NCBI GenBank assembly: GCA_022813625.1 | Contig: JAKLMB010000023.1 | Coordinates: 186,001 to 250,000 of the forward strand | Origin: Aaosphaeria pasadenensis | Lineage: Eukaryota; Ascomycota; Dothideomycetes; Pleosporales | Length of the DNA: 64,000 bases | Reading direction: 5' to 3' | Part shown: positions 23,973 to 34,411 of the stretch, piece by piece | How the letters are laid out: every line of letters starts with the position of its first letter | How positions within the stretch are numbered: position 1 is the first letter of the stretch | Made by a program: the position numbers and the translations under genes | The notes under the pieces: generated by a model | Told to the model about the DNA's origin: nothing | The model's database searches: none | Seen by the model: the letters and a program-made list of their open reading frames with translations, nothing else

Positions 23973-25147
23973 TTATTCGGCATCTCCCTTCAGAATGACA
24001 ATCCCATACGGATCGCGATCCACCTCACTCACGAGAACATCAAACTCTTCGTCACCAAGAGCCTCCTTGATGTCCTCGTTTCCTTCTTCCTCCGTTCGCA
24101 CTTTATCCCACTCTTCAGTTATTGCTTCCTCTAACTGGTCCCTCAAAACCTCTCCCAAGAACCCTCGCTCGGAGTTGCTATGGAATAAGCTGATGACCAC
24201 TTGGCCGTTCTCGATCGCGGCTAGAGCCTCGTGGTGGCTCATCTCGCCCGTGAAAAGCAAATCACACTTCAAGCCAGAGAACAGCGAGGAGCCCGAGCCA
24301 GCACAGATACCCACCGACGAAATGCTGATATCAGAAATTGTTTTGTTTTGTGGAATTGCAATTGGAAAGCCCTTAGGGTTGTTGAGGCCTTTTCCAATGC
24401 GGTCTAACAAGGTAGCGAGCGGTTGGGGTTCGTCAAATGTCACAACACGTCCCATACCGGCACCAGGGTGGGAATCCAATTCTGGAGTCTGTGGGACGAT
24501 GGGTCGTCGTGAATGAGGAACCGACGATGCTGATCCTCTGGAAGATCGGTTGATGGCTTGGCTGGGGTGGTTGTGTAATGTAAACACGGGTGGCTTCTTG
24601 TCTACAAAAGGGTCGTCCTGCTCGACTGACTGTGCTGCATTGCCTTTATTATTCTCCAGGTCCTCTGAAACACGATTCGTCTTCGTAGCTGTGACTATAT
24701 CTGCAAGCCAGTCTCCAAGGCCGCCAGGTGCAGCATCAACAGCTGTATGTGGGCTATATACGCTTATGCCATGGCTGGCGAGACGGAGAAGAGTCTGTTG
24801 TTGCGTGTTTTCCAATGTAAGAGATTTGAGACCACGGAATATTATAGGATGATATGCTATTATGATGGAAGAATCCAGAGCAATGGCTTCGTCGGCAACC
24901 GCGCGGGTAAGGTCAATGGTAAGGAGAACTTTGTTCGAGCGTCGGCGCGCAGGATCAAATGGAGCTTCGAGAAGGAGCCCGGTGTTATCCCAAGAATTGT
25001 CTGCCAGAGCCTTTGGGTAGCTAATTAATCGTTAGTACTGGATCAATTGAATTTTTGAAAGCATTCCAGAGCCGATAATACATACAGCCTTTGCATGGCC
25101 CTGACCGTAGCCCGCGAAAAAGGTGCTGAATTGGATGAGACACTCAT
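23973..25147 (-). CDS. NIF3 family metal-binding protein
   Basis: Member of the widely conserved NIF3/DUF34 family, dinuclear-metal proteins of still uncertain function (yeast Nif3 interacts with Ngg1p). Exons 25086-25147 and 23973-25020 give 369 residues. The N-terminus RLYPKALADNSWDNTGLLLE is the family opening. IIIAYHPIIFRGLKSLT holds one metal-ligand His. FTGEMSHHEALAAIENG and SLFHSNSERGFL hold the other ligands. Between the halves (about 150-225) is a Ser/Pro-rich insert. The 65 nt intron has an ACTAAC branch point. Only 222 bp separate its start from the divergent BolA-like gene. Confidence 0.92.
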
Positions 25148-25369
25148 GACGAACGAACGTTTTAGTGCTGAAAAGGACATGAAATCTGAATTGAAGCAGT
25201 TGGGTTAAATAAAGTAAACGCCCACTCGGAGGGGTTACCTCGTCATGCAGCTTCATTTAAAGTCCGTGCACCACCGCATCAGATAAACCTTCTGTATTAC
25301 ATCATCACCCACACACTCTCTTATCAGATCCGAGTCGGAGGGGTGCTCTTTCCGCAGCGAGTGTGAGAC
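25148..25369. promoter_or_regulatory. Compact divergent promoter NIF3/BolA-like
   Basis: 222 bp separates the two start codons, so both genes must share most of their upstream control region. No TATA box or named motif was recognised. Confidence 0.5.
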
Positions 25370-25822
25370 ATGGATCCAAGACACCAACTCTCCAGATCAC
25401 TTGACAAACTTGCTGTAGATCCCACAGATCTACCAACCGAAATGGACATTGATACTCCGCAAGCACCTCCGAGTTCCGGGGTGACAATTGAGGGGCTGAA
25501 GCAGAAGCTCACGAGTCAGTTGGGCGCTATTCATGTCGAAATTGAGGATATGAGCGGTAAGAGCCCGTACCCATTATTCAATTCTATAAATCAGAGTCTT
25601 TGCAATCTACTATATTAAGCGAGTAAGCTAATGTGTTTTTCTTCAGGTGGGTGCGGGCAAATGTACGAAGCAATCATCGTGTCACCTGCTTTTGCGAAGA
25701 AGACCACTCTAGCAAGACACAGACTGGTCAATGGCATCTTGAAGGAGGAGATAGCAGCTATTCATGCTTGGACAGCCAAGTGCCACACGCCTGAAGAATG
25801 GGAGAAGAAGCGCCCTCAATGA
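25370..25822 (+). CDS. BolA2/Fra2-like protein
   Basis: Small BolA-fold protein. The BolA2/Fra2 group partners monothiol glutaredoxins to bind a [2Fe-2S] cluster in cytosolic iron sensing. Exons 25370-25556 and 25647-25822 give 120 residues; the intron is 90 nt with a GTAAGA donor. The BolA domain covers about 38-118: IEGLKQKLTSQLGAIHVEIED, then SGGCGQMYEAIIVSP, then the family signature RHRLVN with candidate ligand His, and IHAWTAKCHTPEEW at the end. The Cys in GGCG sits where BolA2 proteins have their loop cysteine. The first 37 residues are Asp/Pro-rich with no strong targeting signal, favouring the cytosolic or nuclear BolA2 group over mitochondrial BolA1/3. Confidence 0.9.
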
Positions 25823-25976
25823 TGAAGCGATTATGAAGTCACGATCCAAGAAGCAATGGTAGAGAGCACGTTAGATGATCAAGATGTATGATATCAACAT
25901 GAGGAACAGGATTGTGTGTATTGGCTGGTTTTTTTTTTGCTTCATATTGAGGGATGTAGATATTCCTTAACACCTT

Positions 25977-28126
25977 TTAACTCAACAATACCCTGATTTC
26001 CCCGCTCGTGCGGGGGAACATATCTCTAAGGCCTGGCGCGGGCTCTTCCTCATCAGAGTCTTCGTCTGCCCGTACAAGATCATCAGCTGCAAGCAGCTTA
26101 CTCTCAACGAATTCAAAGTCTTCACAAAATCGTCCTGCTGCTTCCTCGGTGACATCCTGCACAAACTTCCTATTTCGCAGACGCTTGATATTTTCTGCCG
26201 CATCGATGAGAGCTGAAGGAAGGAATTCGTCCAATTGCTGGCTTATCGAGATGAGTGTATCGGGTTTGAAAGCATCCAATCCTGGTATGGTTTTAAGACT
26301 TTCAGTGGTATCCGAAATTTTCGCTTCGGATAGTGCTTCTATGAGCGCATGCAAGCCAGAGTTGTGAGTGAGATAGTGATGTTGATAATTGACCAATCGA
26401 GCTGTGTGCTCGCCGATGATTTTATCAATGCCCTTGAGGCGCTCTTGGGTAAAAGAATATCCCGCGAGTGTACCCTTAGCCTCTAACAGGCAATTGATGA
26501 TGAAAATATCGGCATCTGGTTCCTGTAGCCCGTCACGTAGATTGAGGCATCCTTTCAAGAATGGGTCCAAAGCCTCGACAAGGACCGACTCGAAGCCATT
26601 CTCGCGGTCTTCGAGTGTGGCAACAGAAGTATCGTAACTCTTCGCAAGAGCTTTCAGCGTCTCTAAGGCTTCTTCCAAAAAGTCGGGAGGTGACAAGTCT
26701 GCTGGTGCAACCGTGACTTCGTTTTGCACCGCTGCAACATGATCCCTCATGTTGGTCCGGAATCGGCGCATAGCAGAGCTTTCTAAAGCGTCGAAGAATA
26801 CTTCCAGCACATCTGAGTCTGTACCGAGAAGCTTCGAGAATGTTATCTTGTAAAAGCCGAAGAGGTTCGCGATCTTATAGGCTAATGTAGCATCCTCATG
26901 GCTTTGAATTACCTGCTCGGTACGTTGCCGAAGTAAACGAAGCACACCAGTCAGGTCGCGAGTGACAAGCTGATTCAGAGCTTTACGTCCGTCGAAGACC
27001 TCTTCATCACCATCTGAACGGAGCCAAGGCTCACTCTCCAAGCCTGCCTGAATGGAACGCGTGATTTCGTCGCCCTCAGAAACGAACAAAACCTCCAGTG
27101 CCTCTCTTTCAGATACGGTAGCAGAATGAGCCCATGCGAGCATGTCACCGACATAACGTAAAGGATCATGTGCATGGAACTCGATAGGTTTGGTTGCGAA
27201 ATTCGTCGAGTCAGATACCTCGCCTGTCAGAGCAGCATGGAAGGCATCGGATAGGATGTGTTCGCGAGCCTCAGCAAAGAAGTCAAGACAACTTTGGAAC
27301 AGCGTCGGCCTTTCGGCCAACACACGCAGCGACCGTCTGACCGAAGCGTTGATCTGAGGATTTTCCAGGTCCAATGTCTTGAACTCGCGCTGAATCCACC
27401 TGTACAACTTTTGGAAGGCAGCGTTGAGTTGCTTGGAGCTTTGCTCTAATACCTCCAGGCCTAATGTTTGATCTTCAGTGCCCAGAAGGACCTCACAATC
27501 GTGATTGATCTTCTTCACTCTGGTTAAAGTCTGGAAAAACTCCTCATTGACGGGTTCCGCAGTGGACGTCAAAACGGTGGACTCCTCATCAGAAATGTTG
27601 AAATGGGAATTGAATGCGGCCAATATCTGCTGCTTAGTCTCAACCTGCTTCTTTTGGTTCATGAGGCTCTTCGCTTCCTCCATGACGGGCCCTGTCTCTC
27701 GATTCGCAGCTGCGATATGACCTCTCATATCGGCACAGTATTGATTCAAACTCTCAATGGCTGTACCAATACGTTTCAATTGCTTTCCAAAATTAATGCA
27801 TGACCACGTGGTTTGTTCAACTGTCTACATACCTCTGCAACAGCACCGAAATCCTTAACAATTTCGCCATTGGACTGAATAACTTCCTTCTGTACATCAA
27901 GCCTGATTTGTCTCCTTGTCTCAGCGGTGTTGCGCACGCTGCGGGAATCCAATGTCTCTAGGGCATCTCGAATCTCAAGGTCGGCATAAGATGCAGAGAG
28001 AACACTGGTTATTCTGCTGGAGAGTGCATTTGCACCTCGGGAAACAGATCCCACGGCTGGGGACGCTGGGGAAAGACCCTTATGGCCGGCTGGCGAAGGC
28101 CTTTCTTGGAAATAATTACCAGCCAT
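25977..28126 (-). CDS. cog6: COG6, subunit of the conserved oligomeric Golgi complex
   Basis: Part of the COG tether for retrograde intra-Golgi vesicle traffic. Exons 27833-28126 and 25977-27782 give 699 residues, phase 0. The first 100 residues hold a conserved helix (SYADLEIRDALETLDSRSVR), then QLKRIGTAIESLNQYCADMR, a coiled-coil region typical of COG subunits. The rest is an all-helical rod with FLTPxx-like stretches and ends with an acidic segment before MFPRTSGEIRVLL. The intron (27783-27832) ends in AAG rather than CAG or TAG, which is unusual but the only acceptor that restores the conserved AE-QLKR junction. Stop TAA at 25977-25979. Divergent from ATG9. Confidence 0.94.
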
Positions 28127-29051
28127 GTCTGGTGTCAGAGGTGGCTAGTTGTTGCGGGCGATACGTTTACCATCGGTCGAATGAAACGCCGATCGAGCTT
28201 GACTCGATGGTGGCTTAGTCATCTTCATTCAAAGCGTCCGTCGCATACTGAAGGTAAATTACCTGGTAATTATCTTTGCCTAAATGATCAGTGATATCAT
28301 TGACTTTCTTCGAATAATCATCAAATTGTTAAATCAGTAGGTTCTTTAGAGGTGCGGCTTCCAGCTCAAGCGCAGTAATATCCACCCGCAAGTAACGACT
28401 CATTGATAGATGTCCATGATCAACCCTTCACGAAAAGCAGATAGAAAATCCTCTATAGAGAACATCGAGTCAAATAGTTTCGGACCTTGTTCATTAATCA
28501 ACTACCTGCTCCGGAGCAGCACTTGAAGTCTTCCTTTTTGCTGTCTAGGTAGTCCTGAAGATATGTGCATCGTTGTAAGTCTCGCTGTATAGTGTCGTCC
28601 TATCAGCCAAGAAACGATTGAATTGACGAGGTGAAACTTGTGAGTAAGGAACCATTCTTATTCGAGTATCTTATCATTCGTAGCTTGTGACAAGGTGATT
28701 GTTTCCTTTACATAGTGGTGATACCTACATGAAAAATGATCGGTGAATCTAAGCGCCGATCTGGGGCGCGGGAGCTTAGCTCCAAGTGAGTACCGGTAGT
28801 GCCAGTGACGCCAGCCCAGTCCCTCGCACATGACAGTGCCATTCACCTCCACGCGCGAACCATTGTAGTCACACGCGAATATGTCCATTAGTTAAACACC
28901 ACAACCCAACCCCATGGCTCCTCCTGTAGATGAATGCAAATACAGGTCACACCGAGATCTTCAGACATTCTCCTTCGCCTTTGGAGCCTAAGCAGAAGCC
29001 CCGCCGTTGCCTGAGCTTCTGCTGGGCCGGCCTTGTCCACCCAACATAATC
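28127..29051. promoter_or_regulatory. Shared upstream region COG6/ATG9
   Basis: 925 bp between divergent start codons. The frame that leads into ATG9 begins at TTG (29007) and is not used. No tRNA or other feature recognised. Confidence 0.5.
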
Positions 29052-31938
29052 ATGATGGCCTCAAACTTACTATCTAGGCTTCTTCCTACCGCCTCCGACG
29101 AGCGTTTTCCGTCTAACGACCCCGACTCCCACCATCGCCGCGGTTCATCCTCGACTGACGAAAGGCACGACATGGATATAGACGAGGAGAACTTCGAGGC
29201 ACGTTTCGAGGCTCAAGACCTTGAGAATCTACTCGCGGACGCCTCCGCAAGCCAGATGACCACCGAAAGCACCGCATTCTTACCTCCGGGAAACAACAAC
29301 CGTACTGGTCGTGCACCGTCGAATATAAATAATCCTCCTAAACCTTCATCTTGGAGACATACGGGTCCTCCAGCCACTACTCCTATGTACGACGATGAAG
29401 ACGTCCCAGAGTCTCTGCTTCTCGAAGGGGGGCAAGAGACCCATACACTACCCTCAAATACCCATCGCCACCCTACAAGTGGCCTTCCACCTCCCGTTCC
29501 TGGCCCTACAACAGAGCAGACCCAAGCGCAGTGGGATGCTACACGGCGGCAACAGCGATTACATGATGAAGAACAAGGAGTTGTGCCTGCTCCTCGATGG
29601 AGACCTTCCCAACGACCAATTCGAAGTATTGGGCTTCATGTAGACCCTAAGGAAAGAGCACTGTGGCGATGGGTCAACGTCTCGGATCTGGATACCTTTC
29701 TTGTAGAGGTGTACGAATACTATGATAACAAAGGGATCTATTCGATTTTATTACGAAGATTCTTGAGACTTCTGTAAGTACAAGTTTCAGTGTGTGGTTA
29801 TATCTTACTGATTCTCAGAACAGGCAGACCGCATTCGTAGTATCCTTTATCACGTTCTTAACCTGGTGTATCGACTACTCTGTGTTGAAACAGAGTCATA
29901 AACTCAGCGAGGTACTGGTGCCCAAGTGCACCAAAAAGTTAGTTTCTCTATTCCCCCCCAACCATTTGGTTCCGCTAACTTCCAGTAGGATACATGGGTT
30001 TTGGATTTTCGCGCTTTGGATGCTTATTATGTATTGGCTGTGGTCTTTTGTACAGCTTGTCATGGAAACTCCACGTCTACGGGCGATGCACGACTTCTAC
30101 CACTATCTTTTGGATATACCTGATCGTGATATTCAAACAGTGCAATGGCAATTGGTCGTTGCTCGTATCATGGCACTCAGGGACCTGAACCTCGCCACAG
30201 CTTCGAACCTCTCACCAGAGAGCCGAAAATTGTTAGACCACAAGAGCCGACAACGATTGGATGCTGTCGATATTGCCAGCAGATTGATGCGTCGAGATAA
30301 CTACATGATTGCGCTCTTCAACAAGGACATAATCGATGTCACAATTCCTATCCCTTTTCTCGGCGATCGATACATCTTCTCTGAGACTACTAAATGGCAT
30401 GTTCAATTGGCCATCATGGACTATGTCTTTAGTGGACCAAACGGCACCTTCAATCAGGATTTCCTAAAAGAGCGAAATCGTAGGGAACTTGTCAGACGAC
30501 TACAATCGCGCTTTCTCGGTGTGGGTATAATCAGTGTAGCATGCGCACCTTTCACCGTATCTTTCGTATTGGTTTCATACCTCTTCAAATATTTCACCGT
30601 AAGTACACTTGTCTATTTCTCTTTGCTTTAGTTAACCACGTGTAGGAATACCACAAAGATCCATCCCAGCTCAATAATCGAGATTTTACAGAGCTAGCAA
30701 AATGGAAGTTTCGTGAATTCAACGAACTCCCACACATCTTCAAGCAACGTTTGAACATGGCCTACCCTTACGCCAATCTCTACCTTGCTCAATTTCCAAA
30801 GGACAAGACTGAGCAAGTCTCGGCGTTTGTGGCATTCATCTCGGGCGCATTCGCATTTGTTCTCGTGGCTTTTACTCTTTTGGACTCGGAGATGTTCCTC
30901 AGCTTCGAAATCACACCTGGCAAAACCGCCATCTTTTGGCTCGGCATTCTCACTGCAATCTATAGGATTGCTCGCAACAGCAGTCCTCAGGAAGACCAAG
31001 TTGCCGACCCAACATATTACTTGCAACATGTCAACTCTCATACCCGATACGAGCCTGAGCAGTGGAAAGAACGCTTACATACTGACCAAGTCCGGGCAGA
31101 ATTTTCACACCTTTATCAACCAAAGGTCTTGATCTTCGCCGAGGAAATTCTTAGTATGCTCGTTACACCCTTTTTACTCATTTTCCGATTGCCGCAATGC
31201 AGTGAGCGCATCGTTGACTTCTTCCGCGAATTCTCCATTGTGGTAGACGGTCTCGGTGTTGTGTGTTCACACTCTATGTTTCCGTTCAAGAAGGGACGAG
31301 AAGAAGGACCTGGTAACAGGAGAAGTAACCGTCCAGACGAGCCAGATCTTCGGGAAGACTACTTTAAGACGAAGGATGACAAGATGCTAAAGTCCTATTA
31401 TGGATTTTTAGACACATACGCAATGGATGGCCGCCGTCAAGGTCCAAGAAACTTCCATCCACCTCCACAGTTTCCAAACAATTTTGGCAATATGTCACAA
31501 ACTGCAGGTCCATTTGACCACAATGGCGTCGGAAATAGTAGAATACCAGCTGGCCGACAATCGATTCATCATGGGACTCCCAACCATGGACCAACTACCG
31601 GTCGAGATGTGCCGATTGGCTCTATACTTCTCGACCCACACCATCAGCCGTCCGCATCAACCTTCCGAAACTCTCCCAGACAGGCTCCTACAGCACGGTA
31701 CCGATCATCATTGCAGCCCCTTTCTGACCGCCACGCCGGCGACTTGGCACAATCACGACAACGCGGTCGCATCGAAGAAGAAAGTACGATCGGTGATTCG
31801 TGGCGGACAAGTCGTCTTGCGCAGGACGATGACGAAGAGGAGGAAGCGACTGGCAATACTAGAGGAGGCGTATTGCAGCTTCTGCGCCAGTTTTCCCAAG
31901 CTCAAACCGAAGGCAAGGCTGCCGGGGTGGGAATCTAA
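29052..31938 (+). CDS. atg9: ATG9, autophagy lipid scramblase
   Basis: Multispanning membrane protein that seeds and expands the autophagosome, carried on Golgi-derived vesicles. Exons 29052-29773, 29824-29937, 29986-30598, 30646-31938 give 913 residues. The first 200 residues are disordered and acidic; the core begins near ALWRWVNVSDLDTFLVEVYEYY. Transmembrane segments include AFVVSFITFLTWCIDYSVL, the FWIFALWMLIMYWLWSFVQ segment, FTVSFVLVSYLFKYF and SAFVAFISGAFAFVLVAFTLL. Conserved family blocks are FREFNELPH, YPYANLYLAQFPKDK and the C-terminal DDKMLKSYYGFLDTY. The tail of about 150 residues is Ser/Pro/Gln-rich. The 48 nt second intron contains no stop and is a multiple of three (see findings). 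Start chosen at MMASNLLSR, matching the usual ATG9 beginning. Confidence 0.96.
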
Positions 31939-32401
31939 TCTTTCAGCATAGCATAGGCTTTTGGCGTTCGGGACGACATCCAGGAAATATCAGTCTCACG
32001 GTTCGTTTTTGGTGTATTCATGTTTTACTTTACGGGCAATATGGATGTCTCGCAGGAGCTGGGTTTCACATTTCTACTTGCACACACATGCTACCGTAGC
32101 AAGCATTCGAAGATTAGAATAAACACATCATCGCATTTAACACTTACCTACTACCATCGGCAACTTTGTGATGATTTCTTGAGCGTAACGGAGAAAGAAA
32201 AAATTCAAATGTTAGGACATGAATCATGAATCCCGTTCCATCAACCTGACGACAGTGACAAAGAGGAATGTGGACATGAATCAGTTAAAAAAAATATAAA
32301 CTACAAAAGATTTGCCCTCCATTATCATCAATCAATAACAACGATGACGGTGGGGAAAATAATGAATGATAACAAAAAAGTGCAAAAAAGAACAGAAGTA
32401 A
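31939..32401. other. Intergenic region 3' of ATG9
   Basis: 463 bp, AT-rich, with A-runs near 32285-32300 and 32370-32390. A T-run terminator for the tRNA would be expected just left of 32402 on the minus strand; the A-run at 32371-32390 on the plus strand fits this. Confidence 0.5.
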
Positions 32402-32498
32402 CTCCCCCGCGTGGGCTCGAACCACGAACCTCCTGATATCAGGCTTCCGAATGGGATGCTTAACAGTCAGACGCGCTAGCCAATTGCGCCACGGAGGA
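32402..32498 (-). tRNA. tRNA-Asn (GUU) with 23 nt intron
   Basis: Read on the minus strand, the cloverleaf closes fully. The acceptor stem TCCTCCG pairs with CGGGGGA (one U-G). The D-stem is GCGC/GCGC, the anticodon stem TCTGA/TCAGG, and the T-arm CGTGG-TTCGAGC-CCACG. The anticodon GTT lies at 32462-32464 (complement). An intron at 32438-32460 begins one base 3' of the anticodon, the canonical position. Removing it leaves a 74-base tRNA including discriminator G. No CCA is encoded, as expected for a eukaryote. Confidence 0.95.
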
Positions 32499-33243
32499 TG
32501 AAACTTTCGAACACTGATGGCTCGATTGTTGTTATGTCTGAGTTCAAGATTTTAAGGTATATATCCCAGCAATGATCAGGGAGAACGGAAGCTTTGGTTT
32601 TGGCGCCTTTGCAGAGTTTTAGAACTGGCGGAAGTGGTCCTTAGTGCGGCGGGTAAATGGTGGCTCAAGCAGGCAGGGTCTTGTGTCTTCCTTGCTTGGG
32701 CCTTTTGTTCGGTTGAACTTTTGGCAAACCCAGATTCCATTATTGGTGCATCAAATGCACTCTATACAGCTACACTCGCCACAGAATTGCTACCGTCATC
32801 ATACGAATGTGTTTGACTCTTTATGCTCGTCATCTTTCGGTACCATTTACAAAATTATGTTGTTGTGCGCACAGCAGCAATTCGCTGAATCAGGCTCAAA
32901 CGATTAAAATATGACCAACGATGAAGCTGTGCACCAAAAGCAGATTCTCCGGTGAAGCACAACGTTTCTGCAATTACTAGTATAACCATCGAGGTATATA
33001 ATATGTATCGCCAGACTTATTGACCATCCCACAGTAATTCATCATGCGCAGGGTAGGTAACTACGAGGTAGGTCCTTGAAAGCTCGATGAATACGCTAAC
33101 CCGATCAAGGCATTCGGTTAAGTTTGTGCGCCAAGAGTTGCCCACGCCAGCCGAATGATTTTCAAACTCGACTTTGGATTTTCTCCCTTCCTCATCCACC
33201 ACGCTTTATCTACAACAAAAGTTGCCGGAGCAAAACAGCAGAG
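32499..33243. promoter_or_regulatory. Upstream region of RPL30 and 5' flank of tRNA-Asn
   Basis: 745 bp between the tRNA and RPL30 start. Short frames (for example 32634-32816) show no family features. Ribosomal-gene control elements could not be identified with confidence. Confidence 0.45.
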
Positions 33244-33763
33244 ATGGCACCTAAGAAGAGTACGTCGCATCCGATCCATGGTTCCTGACAGCAGCAATGC
33301 TTCCCCACGAGCCATCCACATTCACATCGAGAGGATCTCATTGACGAATTTTCAACAGACAAGAAGACCGCCGACAGCATTAACTCAAGGCTTGCCTTGG
33401 TTATGAAGTCTGGCAAGGTTACTTTGGGTTACAAGTCGACCCTCAAGAGCCTCCGCAACGGCAAGGCCAAGCTCGTCATCATCGCCGGCAACACTCCTCC
33501 CCTCCGCAAGTCCGAGTTGGAGTACTACGCCATGTTGAGCAAGACCAACGTCCACCACTTCTCCGGAAACAACGTAAGTTCACCATGCACAGGCCTGAGA
33601 AAAAGTCTGAATCAATGGACTTTGGAGGCCGAATGACATGCTAACGTGTTTTTCTCTGCTGTAGATCGAGCTCGGTACCGCCTGCGGTAAGCTCTTCCGC
33701 TGCTCCACCATGGCCATCATCGATGCCGGTGACTCGGATATCCTCGCTGCCAACCCCGCTTAA
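33244..33763 (+). CDS. rpl30: 60S ribosomal protein L30 (eL30)
   Basis: Large-subunit ribosomal protein of the L7Ae fold; in yeast it also binds its own transcript. Exons 33244-33259, 33359-33573, 33665-33763 give 109 residues, the normal eL30 length. The first exon encodes only MAPKK plus one base, a common design in ribosomal protein genes. Signature stretches are INSRLALVMKSGKVTLGYKS, AKLVIIAGNTPPLRKSE and SGNNIELGTACGKLFRCS. Its introns (99 and 91 nt) are about twice as long as those elsewhere in the window, also typical for ribosomal protein genes. Confidence 0.98.
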
Positions 33764-34411
33764 GCGATCAAAAATATGATCGTCGGATGAACGCAGAAAA
33801 AACAAAGGAACGCGAGAGAAAAAGGGATGGATTGGGAGAACGTCATATGGAGCGTGTCAATTATATACCCTGGAGCCAGTCGACTCGGCTGAGTCTAGCT
33901 GCGCCAAATACCAATTCAACGAGTACCTCGTCCGAGACACATATCACTGCTTCCTGTCGCATTTTCGTGAACAATAACTAGTGACTGGCCTCTCAACACC
34001 CACTTCGTGCACTACGACCACATACAACATTCCTGCATCCCCTTATACCATTCCGAAACACAGACAATGTCATCAAATTACGTCTGAACTATACACCAAG
34101 TACCCAAGTAACCACCGAGGCAGCATCACTAAAAGCACAACAGCACCATTGCCCAACCACATACTGCCAACCAGCTCCACACACAAGCATCCCTCTCATT
34201 TACCGTGGCCCTTTTTTTCCATAAAGTAGCCAGTCCCTTATTCTTAAAAAAACAAATCACATCAAGGCCAAACTTTCACACGGACAATAATTGAAAGTAC
34301 TTTGAATCTCACTATCTACAAAACAAATTAGGTATTACACTCAGTCAAAAACCAGGACTATTTGGATATCACATTGTCCCCTCCCCTCCCCTTCCCATAA
34401 CCTGTCGCTTC
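33764..34411. other. Convergent intergenic region
   Basis: 648 bp between the RPL30 stop and the stop of the secreted protein gene, C/A-rich, with poorly conserved short frames only. Confidence 0.5.
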
